DNA of 64,000 nt from Liquidambar formosana. Its lineage: Eukaryota > Streptophyta > Magnoliopsida > Saxifragales > Altingiaceae. This document shows positions 48,610 through 59,545 of this stretch, one piece after another; position 1 is the stretch's first letter; each line of letters starts with the position of its first letter. The notes under the pieces were generated by a model. That model was not told where the DNA came from and searched no databases. It saw nothing but the letters and a program-made list of their open reading frames with translations. The translations under genes and the position numbers were made by a program. The stretch is from positions 14,327,385 through 14,391,384 of the forward strand of contig CM077823.1 in the NCBI GenBank assembly GCA_039720395.1. Reading direction: 5' to 3'.

Positions 48610-51594
48610 TAGTAACCCCCAATGAACGTGAAATGGGGGGTATTTATAGGGAAAATTTGAACTTTTAGTGATAAAATGGTAATTTGGAAGGGTATTTAGG
48701 GCATATGGGACATGGGAGTCATTTAGAAATTGATTTGGAGTGCAAATACCCCATTTATTAGGGGCAAAAAGGTCCAAAAGTGGCAAAAGGGCATTCCGCC
48801 AATAGGGAAACTCATGCCTACCATGTCGGAGTAAGCTCATGCCCACATAGTAGGCGTGGCTTGATTTCACATTTTTAGAATTCAATTTCTCGTGTAAGGA
48901 ATCTTGAAGAGGAAAGTCAAAAAGGGTGGGCTTGCTCACGCCTACATGGTAGGCATAAGTAGTCTTTTTATCCAATCAACAATGATTTGCCTTGGAAAGT
49001 GCGATTTATCGATATGTGTTCCTAAGGTTTTGATTGGGTGTGGCTGGTTTCACAGTTTCTACACCTCGACTGCTTCTCTGCTGCACTACTGTAACTGACT
49101 CTGTCACTTATTTCTGCTGTAAACATTTAAGTAAATGTCCATTTACTTTAAGTTTACAGTGTAAATGAAGGAATACCCCACATTTGGATTCAATAAAAAT
49201 ACTTAAAAAATGCAATTCTCAATAGATCAAAATCTAAAATTTGAGTTTTAGTACAAAAATTAATTTTTTGACAATTTTCCAAAATAAAATATGTTTATCA
49301 TTCAATCTATTCAAGGTATTTTGATATCATAAAATCACACATTTTTTCTTTTTATATAAAGATCAATTACCTCCAAAAATTATTATGAGAATTGCATTTT
49401 CAAAAATTGGGTTTTCTAGACTTAGCCAAATTTTCACATAGCATCAACAGTGGTTCAGGAGTGAAATTTTGTGACATCTTTTGGAGATGTAAGGCATGCT
49501 TGTAAGTGTCTTTTTATTTGAGAATAACACATCCCACATGTGGAAGCACAAGTGTTGAAAATTCCTAATCGAAGATCGAATCGCTGAATTCAGAGTCTTA
49601 GGCTACCTAAAATTCTATTAAGTGCCTAGTGATATATTTTGAAGGTCACGATCAAAGATCAGACCATTGGATTTGATAAACAAGTCACCTAAAGTCTAAC
49701 TAGGTGCCTAATTCAATGATCCCTATCAACAATCAGGCCGCTCGATATCTAGGATTTGTTTTCTAGAAAGAAACACCCCATTTAATGGGGTGAAATACGT
49801 GAAATTGGGGAAAAGGGTAATCTACTTGGGGAGAATTATTCATGCCTACCTCGTAGGCGTGGGTAAGTTTTCTCCATTGCAGCACGCAAACTCACAGTTG
49901 ATGTAGTTGTTAAGTAAAAGTAAAAAAGGGTAGGCTTACTCACGCCTACCCGGTACACGTGAGCGAGCTTTTGTCAAATCAACCATGATTTTCCATCATT
50001 TCACCTAGAAATGAGTGATTCCTTGGTTTGTATGCCTCATTTGATGATGTGAGGTCGATTTGGTGGGGTAGGGCGGATGGTTCGCCCTATTCATCCGTTC
50101 GCCTGATTTCGACCGATCTTTGACTTGAGCGATTTTGACCACTGATTTCGATTGTGGTTTAAAACTTAGACTCCCTAAGCTTGACTTAGGGACTAAGTAT
50201 GGAGAATGGGACTTTTAGAAGTTCAATCAGATGCTCTATGTGCACGTATGGCGTTTACCAAGCCACTGATTATGGTTCCTTTAATCATAGAGTTAACGAC
50301 ATCTGATCTTCGATCTAATAGTCCTAAATTGATCTTAGGGACTTGATTTTGAGATCCAACGGTTAGATTAGTCATCAGGTGAGAGATTTTAAAGAATCAA
50401 GCCACCCAAAGTCTTATCAGTGTGGTGATAATTAGGGTTTCGTTGATTGCAAGGCTTGTGCCTTCCGATCTTCAATTAAATGGTCCCAAATTGATCTTAG
50501 AGACTTAAATTTGAGATCTAACGGTTGGATCGTCTGTTGGATGAGGGATTTTGAAGAATCAGGCCACCCTAAGTTTGATTCGGGTGGTAACTTAGGGTTT
50601 TGGAATCCTAGTTCATGATCAGACCGTTGATCTTGGAAATAAAACTTCCTACATATGTTTTAGGAGTTCCATTGATGACCTAAAATGTTTTGATCATGAA
50701 TCAGGTGGTGAGATTAAGACCGAGGCCAAATTAGGGTTTTGAGGTCCTAGTCTGCGATTAGACCATTGATCTCAGAGTCAAAGCACCCTAAATGTGTTTT
50801 TGGGATCTCATTGATAGATTAGAGTGATCTAATCACGAATCAGATGATTGGATTGAAAGATTGAGTCACCCAAAGTTGCCCTAGTGGCTAAATTAGGGTT
50901 TTCAAACCTCTAGTTTTGCAATCGAACCATTGACCTTGATATCTAAACACCCCAAACATGGTATGTGAATATAGATGATGATCTAAAGGACTTTTACTGA
51001 AGATTACATGGTAAAGATCACGAATCGGGCCACCTAAAGTTGCTAAAGGACCTGAGTAGGGTTTTAGAGTGGACCGATGGATGATCGAACTATTGGATTT
51101 GCTTAGTAAATGCCCTAAACATGAATCAGGGCTTCAAATAGCATATCAAAAAGTTTTCATTTTGAATTGGATGGTGGGATTTGAGAATCAGTCCATCCAA
51201 AGTTGTCCTGGCACTAATTCTACAGTTTTGAATAAATCGGGCCATGATCAGGGGGTTGGCTTTGATGATTGAGGTCTCTAAACTTGACTTAGAAGTTTCA
51301 ATTAGAGTGTGGTGGAACGGAATTGTTAATCGGACCATTGGGTCCATGGAATCGATGTGCCTAAAGTTGTGCTAGGTAGTTGGTTGCGGTTTGAAGAAGT
51401 TCCTGACTTTGTGTTGGTCCTTTGGTTTGGAGCTTTGGAAGTTGGATTCGAGGAAGTGTATCCACTTGATTGGATTGGGATTTTGTGAGAAAAACTGGTT
51501 TTATACCCATGGCAAGTGTGTCCGGTCTAATCTTTGTGTTGATGAGATCCTTGCTTTTGTCCGGTGACAGCTCAACAAAATTTGGGTGTCTACA
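48610..51594 (-). mobile_element. LTR E, U3 part, minus orientation, with degenerate repeats
   Basis: On the minus strand it starts TGTAGACACCCAAATTTTG at 51594. It continues through about 1 kb of degenerate repeats (period roughly 180 bp, about 50300-51250, shared GATCTTAGAGACTT and AATTAGGGTTTT motifs) to CCCTATAAATACC at about 48638-48650. LTR D cuts it at 48610, so the part after the TATA box is missing. No ORF is credible. Confidence 0.65.
48641..48957 (-). promoter_or_regulatory. LTR E promoter: TATA box plus palindromic module
   Basis: Minus-strand TATAAATA is at 48641-48648. Upstream, GCCTAC ATG GTAGGC is at 48940-48954 and a related CATGCCTAC...GTAGGCGTG pair at 48813-48858. Similar palindromes recur near 49840 and 49940. 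Confidence 0.6.
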
Positions 51595-51959
51595 ACCAGT
51601 TTGCATGAAAACTTTTTATAGTTTATATGAAACTTTGAGAAACTTAAAATAAATGGGATGTACAAATAAAGTTGAGGGGTTGCAATAACCACCCTCTTTC
51701 ATGAAACAACCAAGGATATTCAACTAGAAATTAAACTATTTTGTATATTTTACATGATGTTGAAGGTATAAATTCAACATTTCAAATGGAAAAATTCAAA
51801 AAACAAAATGATTGGCATTATGACAAATGAGATTGAAAATTCAAAATAGTGATATTTTATGAATTTTTAAACATTGGTTTTATAATAACAAAAAGAGAGA
51901 GGAGAAAGAGCGTGCGCTTAAAGCATCATATACCTCCTAGCATCCTAACTAGGTTGGCT

Positions 51960-52880
51960 TTAATCATGTGCTTACTGTTTGATATTATTAAAATAAGAAA
52001 ATGAACACAAGAAGCACAAGAGAAAGTAAATCAAGAGATAATATGTTTATAGGCAACCTAGATATATCTCTAGCTAGCTCTTCAGAAATAAGATCTATAG
52101 GAGAAGACCATCAAGTAGGATCTGAAACATAAATAACATGGTTGACTATTTTATCGACAACACAATTATCTTATTGAAAAATACGAGAAAAAAGGAATAT
52201 CCCTCTTCTTTAATAAAGAATAGGCAATTCCTCCAATTATTAAGAAGAACCCAGGGAGTCTTAAAGACATAGTTCTAAAGAGAAGCAATCTATACATATC
52301 TCTCACTAATTCCTTGAAAATAAAATTTGTAGCAGAAGAGCACCAATTAGGATCTAAAACATGAATGACATAGTTGGCTATTCTATTGGCAACACAATTA
52401 TCTTACCAAAAAATATGAGAAAAGTCAACATTCTTATTCTTCAATAAAAGTAGACAATTCCTCTAATAATTAAGAAAATCTAGGGAGGTTTAAAGACAAA
52501 TTCTAAAGATAAGCGATTAGAGTAGAATAATCGCTTTCAATCGTGTTAGCCCTTATTCCAAGCATAAGAAGTTGTAGTAATAGCACCCACAAGTTCCACA
52601 TAGAAAGCAGATTGCATAACTAGTTGTTGACAAAAAGTCCTTTAACAAATCCTCTGTGATTATAAAAAACACCACCACATGTAGCACGACTAGGGTTACC
52701 CTTAGCCACTTCTTATGTGTTAACCTGCACCCAATTGAGAGTAGAAGGAAGCCAGTAAACCAGAAGACTTTGGGTTGTCTTCTGTGGAATCTACAAGTCA
52801 TTAACAGTGTTACTTGTAGGAGAAGAAATGAGGGAACTGCCATCTGTTACCCAAGCTATGACATTACCTATTAATCTCGC
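51960..52880 (-). pseudogene. LINE RNase H-like domain remnant with duplicated C-terminus
   Basis: Minus-strand readings give LNWVQVNT, AKGNPSRATCGGVFYNHRG, FVKGLFVNN and then FSHIF. These are the landmarks of the RNase H (RVT_3) domain at the end of plant LINE ORF2: W-x-x-V-N-T-D-G, G-N-P-G, C-G-G-V-x-R-N. The catalytic Asp of NTDG is replaced by a stop. The segment encoding the C-terminal part is present twice (52057-52289 and 52290-52516, about 75% alike). Many stops occur and there is no RT nearby. Confidence 0.7.
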
Positions 52881-52907
52881 AATAGGAGTAGCTATGTTAT
52901 TAAATAC

Positions 52908-53230
52908 TACTCCCTCCATTCCAATTTGTTTAATCACCTTTGACTAAACACATATATTAAGGAAGGTCATTTATTGCATTGTCATGTTAGTCATTTAACT
53001 TTAATTTTTCAATTTCACCCTCCACTTTTAATTTATTCTATAAAAAATGTAATTATAGATATAGTAAAGGGTCTTTTAGGAAAGTAAAAGTATTTTTTGC
53101 TATGTCTTTTGACATTTATTAAACATTTTGGGATATTCCAAAATGAAAATTGTGATGAAACAAAGTGGAATATAGGAAATAAAGTGGAATATAGGGAATA
53201 TGTAATTCTAAGTAAAACTACGTAAAATAC
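52908..53230. mobile_element. Partial Stowaway-like MITE
   Basis: TACTCCCTCCATTCCAATTT at 52908 is the typical Stowaway left end (TA plus CTCCCTCC). The matching GGAGGGAGTA right end is absent; only decayed GGAATATAGGGAATATG-like sequence is seen near 53190. Only the left end is firm. Confidence 0.45.
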
Positions 53231-53795
53231 AATGTAATTACTTAATATTTTTAGGGTAAATGCAAAAAATCCCCTCCTATTATTACCCATTTTTCACTTT
53301 ACCCCCTCTAATAAAAAACCTACCAAAAAAGCCCTCATATTGTGTAGGGTAGAAAAATACCCCTTTCTGTCCACATGCTGTTAGGGAACTTAACAAAAAA
53401 AACTCACGTGACTGGCACATGATATGATTGCCAGCATTTTATAACTCAAATGTCCTACACACTGAAGGGATGAAAATACCCTCACCTATTTCATCTTTTA
53501 AGATATGATGTTTTGGGTTTGGGGTTTAGGGATCAACTTTCTCGTATAGCTATGGGTTTCTCGTTCCACCGTTTGTCCACCATCACCTGCCATAACCATA
53601 GGTTCCTCGCTCCACCGTTCGTCTGCCATCATCCGCCATAGACGTGGGTTTCTCGCCATAGCCATCAATCTAGGTTTCTCACACAAAAACAGTGGGTTTC
53701 TCGCCATAGATGTGGGTTTCTTGCTCTTGATAACAGGTAACTCTAGATTTGTCTTTCTTTGCTATCTCTAGCCCCTCATTTGTAGATTTAGGACG

Positions 53796-54316
53796 ATGTC
53801 ATCATCGGCTGATTCAAGACATACAAGAAATTTGTATTAACAACCATCATTTTGTCGGCGATATGGGAATTGTTATTATGGAGTTGAATCTCTATTGGAC
53901 ATAGCTTGGACTAGATACAACACGGGCCGAAGATTCTATGGATGTGTGAACTTTTCAATAAACAATTGTGAGTCTTTCCATTGGCACGATGAGGATTTTT
54001 TTTCTTGTGAAAAAAGAGGTCTCTTGGATGTTGTATAAGGAAAATAAGGAATTGAGAAGGCAAGTTAAAAATGTTCCAATATGAGGTGGTGGGAGATAGG
54101 GTAAGTGCAGAAAATAATGAGATGCTTGGACTGAATGACAGCACAAAAACAATTGAGTTACAAAACCAAGTTATACAATTGCAAAGACAGATGCTAGAGC
54201 TAAAGGAATGCGCAAACAAAAATGAACTGAAGATGAATATGAAATGCTCCATGTATCTAGCTTCTCTGTTAGTTATTGTCAATATTGTAATTTTAGGAAT
54301 TGTAAGTTCGTGGTAA
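53796..54316 (+). pseudogene. GRF-type zinc finger, coiled-coil, tail-anchored protein, degenerate
   Basis: After ATGTCATCATCGGCTG (53796) the frame is lost. From 53853 it reads CRRYGNCYYGVESLL, then AWTRYNTGRRFYGC and a C-x(5)-HWHDED segment: the GRF finger (C...C, N-x-G-R-R-F, C...C, W-x-D). A TAA follows, then a second ORF from 54071 encodes a coiled coil (IELQNQVIQLQRQMLELKE) and a C-terminal membrane segment (LASLLVIVNIVILGIV). Finger, coil and tail anchor in this order is the layout of many plant At4g04775-like GRF proteins. At least one stop and a frameshift separate the parts. It converges on the MULE transposase pseudogene and may belong to the same element. Confidence 0.7.
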
Positions 54317-54653
54317 AATAGTACCAAATGTTCATGTTGGATAGCAACATTCTGTTATATGTACTTTGATGCACTTTCTATGTGCCTTTTATTGGTAAAA
54401 TAGCACTAAATGTAAGTTAATGTTGGATGGCAAATGTTGGATTAACTAGTTCGATTTTGTATTACTGCCTATACATATGCAACAAGTATTTTCTACACTT
54501 ACCTTATCATGGTGAGATAATTAAACAATGCAACCTATTTTACATTTTAGCTATACATAATTGGTTTCAAACATGCATTCCAAAATTAAACACAAATGTT
54601 AGTTGTCCAAAAAGAAACCATACTATTAAGTTGTTCAACACTATAATATTGTT

Positions 54654-54894
54654 CAACAGGACACATACTTCAACTACATTAATTACATATGAAGTTGTCC
54701 AAAACATAACCCAAAATTAGTTACATATTAGATGGGACCAAAAATAACCCACATATTAAGCCGTCTAAAAAAGAACCCATAACATCATGGGGGCTCTTGC
54801 AAAGAACCATCCAAACTACATTAATTACATATTAAGTTGTCCAAAACATAACCTAAAATTAATTACATAATAGATGGGACCAAAAATAGCCCAC
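54654..54894. repeat. Diverged tandem repeat interrupted by solo LTR F
   Basis: A unit with TAGATGGGACCAAAAATA, CCCACATATTAAG and GCAAAGAACC occurs twice. The second copy is split by the LTR at 54895-56908 and resumes at 56909 (CCCATATATTAAGTAGTCC). Confidence 0.8.
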
Positions 54895-55648
54895 TGTAGA
54901 CACCCCATTTTCATCCCTTACCATTTGACCTTTCCACCTTAGGAGCATTATTACATGTAAAGAATTGCATCATTTTGGCACCAAACATTTTTAGTTAGGC
55001 TTTAGACACCCTTAGGAATTCATGGTATCTTCTGGGGTTCAATTTGGTTAAGTCTTGATATAGTATAAGAAGTTTTGCGACTTAGAGGGCATTTATGTCA
55101 TTTCACTTGCATAATTCTTGTTTGATATTCAATTCTCACCAAATTCATCCCGAGATGACCCTAATGACCTTAGGATGTCATTTTTAGGCTTGGTTTAAAG
55201 TTTGGTTAAGTTTGGAGATGATTTGCTTAAGGATGGTCCAAAGTAGGCTCGGTTTGACTCCGTTCATCGGTCCTTCTTATAATATCTTCTTAATTTGATC
55301 CAATTGATTCCAATTAATGCTTCATTAATATCAATTGGGTCTTAATTAAGGTGTATTAATGCTTGGAATTATTTTTGGAAGGGTTTGAATGCAACTAGGA
55401 CTCCATCAGGGTTTAAACCCTAATATTGCCCTAGTAAGCCTCAATAGATCTCTATGAGCCATATGGGATTAACCCTTGATTAATTCACCAAGTGTGACTC
55501 AATTAGGAGTGTTTCAATCATATTTTAAGGAAAGAATTGAGCCATGGTCGTTTTAAATCCAAAATCAATAAATTTGGACTTAAAATGGACTAAATACATA
55601 GCTTTAAGAGATAAGTATGCACAGGAGAAGGCATAAAAGGCTACTGGT

Positions 55649-55929
55649 GGCCGTTTGGCCACTTTCAAAGGCCAAACGGCCATTCTCAAAGGCCAAATGG
55701 CCACTCAAGGTGGCCAAACGGCCACTAAGGGTGCCCAGTTGGCCTTTAACGGAATTTTACCCTATTTCAGCCTCTCTAGACTCCTGCTCTTGGTAGAATT
55801 CGAATTTTCTCCAAATTTTTGAAGTGTTTGAGATAGGAACCAACTCTTGAGAGTGATTTAGAGCCCTTGGATCATCCCTAGCTAGATCCAATCCTAGCCA
55901 TTCATTCCACCCACTTTTCACTATAAATA
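55649..55929 (+). promoter_or_regulatory. LTR F promoter: TATA box plus palindromic module
   Basis: GGCCGTTTGGCC (55649-55660) is exactly complementary to GGCCAAACGGCC (55670-55681). Further GGCCAAA/TGGCC arms continue to about 55735. TATAAATA is at 55922-55929. Confidence 0.72.
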
Positions 55930-56661
55930 GTGGTCCTTCCTTCATTTATTCTCCACCAAGTCTAAGTAGAGTATTCTTAAGCAAATGAAGAGCTTGAGTT
56001 CTTGAGTATGGGGTGAACTTTCCTATTAGTATCCCCTCATTTGAGACTCATTCTAAGAAGAGCTTGGGCTCAATAGTTAGTGGGGAACATTCCTATTAGT
56101 ACCCTCTGGATTGCAACCCATTCTAAAGCTATAAGGCGCAGAAGCTCTGCCTGATTTGCGATTCCCTCCCTTAAGGCCATCATAAAAAGCGTCAAAACTC
56201 TAGCCGATTTTTTACTCAAAAACCCTGAGGTCGCAAATAGAACTCACTCTGCTTCATTTCTGTCAGGTATAATCCCTAAACTTCATTGCTATGATGTAGT
56301 TGTTTATGTAATAATGCATTCTCCTATAAGTTTTATTATTCGTAGGATTATATTAGGGTTTTAATCCTAAATCAAACAAGTTTTCAAATCAAAATTGTTT
56401 CTTTCGAAGTAAGTTGTTTTTCAAAAGCAAGTGTTTGATTATGGATTAGATTCTAATAGATCCTATGAGGAGTGAAACTCTTCTTCCTAACATGATTGTT
56501 CAAACTACGTAGACTTTGATCTTCATTAGAAGTACGTAGGCTGCTCACTTGAGCCCAAGTCCAACTTAACTTAGTTTTTATCCTTTAATTTTCTTAATTT
56601 TTAGTTATTGTATAGTTGAAATTAATTAAGCCTAATCAATAAATGAGATTGATTTATCGGG

Positions 56662-56706
56662 CGAAATGGGTGCCTACAGGCCGTGGCTCAGAACCTTCCC
56701 ATTTCG
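56662..56706 (+). other. LTR 3'-end conserved hairpin (LTR F)
   Basis: CGAAATGGG (56662-56670) pairs perfectly with CCCATTTCG (56698-56706) around TGCCTACAGG...CAGAACCTT, 202 nt from the LTR end. Confidence 0.72.
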
Positions 56707-56913
56707 TAACCTAGCCCCTGAATCTTTATTTTTGGTTTAAGACTCGCCTATTTTCCATTAATGAAGTCAAACTTGTTTTTTTTTAAAACAAATCTTTTAT
56801 TGGTTTCCTCGTACCCTAAAAATGAGGTAGCGACTCCTTGCTTTTTGAAAACCCTTTTAAAGAGTGGAACAAAACTCGATTCCCCCGAGTCGATTTTCGA
56901 CGTCCACACCCAT

Positions 56914-57557
56914 ATATTAAGTAGTCCAAAAAAGAACCCAAAGCATCTAAAGCTCATGCAAAGAACCGCCCAAAAAACCATCATCATTGCCCATATAACC
57001 AGCTTCATCTGCTTGGTTCTTCGTGTTCCCAATACATATGCAAGTAGTAGTAGAAGAGTCCACAGAATGATCAGAGAGTTTACCTAGCCTCCAATGCCAA
57101 CACTGCCAATCCATCTATACACTTTGGATGCTTTGTAATGATTGGTTTGTTTATTGCTTTTAATATGTACTTGTTCTAAGATTCAGAAGGATTGTTGCAT
57201 AGCATTTCATATTTGAGTCTTGTGCTAAAATGTGATCTAGATCATAAACTGGCAGGAATAGCTCTTAACTAGCTATGTGCACCCTAGTCCAAACTCTTAA
57301 GTTTTTCCATGTATTGTTCAAACTCATTGACTGTGTAAGCTGTTACAGCCATCCACATCTCATCCTTAAATATTCTCTCCTTATATTGCCCTTTGAAGTT
57401 GGTATATATATGCCTCTCACAGTACTAATGGTCAATGGCTCTTTAAATGTCCTAACTAATCCCTATACATAAATAACATAAATAACTAACAATTGGGGGA
57501 AAAAAATGTTGCCATAATGTAATGATATTGCCTAGAATTTGTCAGTAAATATATTAC
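56914..57557. other. Degenerate 3' part of the MULE region
   Basis: This continues the repeat split by LTR F, then decayed DNA that on the minus strand lies downstream of the transposase exon ending at 57558. No zinc-knuckle (CCHC) or SWIM motif expected at a MURA C-terminus could be read. Confidence 0.4.
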
Positions 57558-59120
57558 CTTTTGTCTATCGAAAATGAATGTGCAGCCATGATCCTCTAAT
57601 CCACCAATAACTTGTAATAAGTTGGTCATGAATCATGTCCATATTTCCTTTGTCTCAATTTCTACAACAGTAATAGCAACTGAAAAAAATTTCATTGTTC
57701 CAATCCCTCGCAATAGAACTTAAAATCTGTCCACCGAAAGAACCTTTTAAGTGGAAGCCATCTAAACCTACAAAAAGCTTACATCCACCCAAAAAGTCAT
57801 TGATTATTGCATGGTATGAGATAAACAATCTCATAAACTGTGCTAACTGGTTTGGGTAGGTTGCTTCCACTTTCATTTGTATAAAACTGTCTGGATTCTT
57901 TATTTTGATTTGAATACAATAGTCCTACAACTTATTGAACTACAAATCATGATCCCTTTCGAATAGGTTCTTCTTCTTTGCTTTATAGAGTTTGGTTTTC
58001 AAAACATCAAATATCAACTCCTTCACAACTATATTATGAAACGCTTCCAAACTCCAATTAGGATCATCTCTAAATCTGTCTATGTACATCTTTGCTAGCC
58101 AATCTAGCTTGGTCATTCTTACATAGCCTATTATAAGTATGATTTGGATGCTTCAAAGTCTTCAGCTAGAATTTCAATCTTCCCTTAGCCAAGATGCATA
58201 TACCTTCCACCCACAATTATCTCTGTAGTTAATAATAACTTTATCACTATTATTCTTTAAGAAAGTCAATTCATATCCCTTACAAATGGCCACCTCTCTT
58301 ACAAGATCCCTAAAATCTTGAGCTATTGTAAATGTTGTACCTAACACCAATTTAGGTTTCAACATGTTTTTTTCCCTGCAAAACTCAGGATACTTCTCTA
58401 GTTTCAATCTGCCTTCATCATCTGAGGATCTATTAAGACTAATAAGATCATCAGATGGAACATATTCTAAGAGAATTTCATCCCCACTTCCAGCTGCATC
58501 CTTTTGCATTTCTTCTATTATCACATTGGCATTCATATCAACATCAATATTTGCCTCTATATCATCCACTACCACAAAATTAGAATCATTCAAATTATAC
58601 TCTTTTGGATCTCCAAATAATGTTCCATTACTACTACTACTATTATCATTATAATCTGTGGCATCTTCATTCATATTTGAACCTTCATCACCTGTACCTT
58701 CATCAACCACCCCTTTAACAACTACCTCTTCTCGGGAACCAACACTTACAACCCCTCTATATTAAAGTGCTCTAGAAACATTTTAACCAAACAAAATCTT
58801 GTATGACAATCAAATATGTCCATTAGAAAGTAATCATCATTGCATATAACCAACCCATCATCAAAGTCCTTCATGGGTACATTATAATACAGTTTGAAGT
58901 TATTGGGATTATGATACCCAACCTCTCCCAACTCTTGTAGCATGTTATTCCAGTTAATGTAGTCAGGGTCAATGTTATCTAAATAGTCAGTTTTTCCATC
59001 ACAATACATTTTGTGAGGATTATGTCAGAAATAACTCTCATGATGAATCTCAAAAGTATAGTACTTAGTGGACATCTGTGTAACATCAACATTCCTATGA
59101 ACAAAATAGACATTTAACAT
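57558..59120 (-). pseudogene. Mutator-like (MURA-type) transposase, degenerate and truncated
   Basis: The minus-strand start at 59120 leads into a PB1-like N-terminus (YYTFEIHHES, then MYCDGKTDYLDNIDPD, LYYNVPM, CNDDYFLMDI). A frameshift at the GGGG run near 58750 comes next, then an acidic linker and the Mutator DNA-binding domain (58330-58174: FRDLVREVAICKGYELTF, CGWKVYASW). The catalytic region begins with FVGLDGFHLKGSFGGQI (first Asp of the DDE triad), then IGGLEDHGCTFIFDRQK before a GT donor at 57558. The second Asp and Glu region and the zinc finger are missing, and an in-frame TGA interrupts the N-terminus. It cannot encode an active enzyme. The layout matches PB1-MuDR-MULE transposases. 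Confidence 0.8.
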
Positions 59121-59500
59121 GGTACCCAGCTACTCCCCTACTAATAATGGAGAATTAAGAGATTCAGTTAATGGAGATGCTCTGTTTGGGATCACATATA
59201 CAAATGTTGTTTGTTTGGGACCACATATACGTATACTATTGTGAACCACGGGTTTCAATCCAGGAGGAGGAAGGAGAACCTTTCTTTTAAAAAGAGTTGT
59301 AGAGATTTAAATTAATAAAAATCTGGTTTTTAAAAGGTTCACAAAAACATAACAAACAAGGAGTCGCCACCTCATTTTTAAGGAAAAAAGGAAAACCTTG
59401 AAAATAGTTTTAAAAGGAAACCTTTGAAAACAAATCACATGACTCCGATCAAGGAAAAGCAGGTCTAATCAAAACAAGAGAGGATTCGGAGACTAAGTTA

Positions 59501-59545
59501 CGATGTGGGAAGGTTCTAGGAAACATCCTATAGGCACCCACATCG
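59501..59545 (-). other. LTR 3'-end conserved hairpin (LTR G)
   Basis: CGATGTGGG (59501-59509) pairs perfectly with CCCACATCG (59537-59545) around AAGGTTCTAGG...CCTATAGGCA. Confidence 0.72.

Larger units (their letters stand above)
54895..56908 (+). mobile_element. Solo LTR F
   Basis: TGTAGACACCCCATTTTCATC starts at 54895 and ...TTTTCGACGTCCACA ends at 56908 (2014 bp). The flanks CCCAC and CCCAT agree at four of five bases. The uninterrupted copy of the host repeat just upstream confirms the junction. TATAAATA is at 55922-55929, the CTACGTAGACTTTGATC block at about 56515-56531, the hairpin at 56662-56706 and GGTAGCGACTCC near 56826. Confidence 0.9.
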
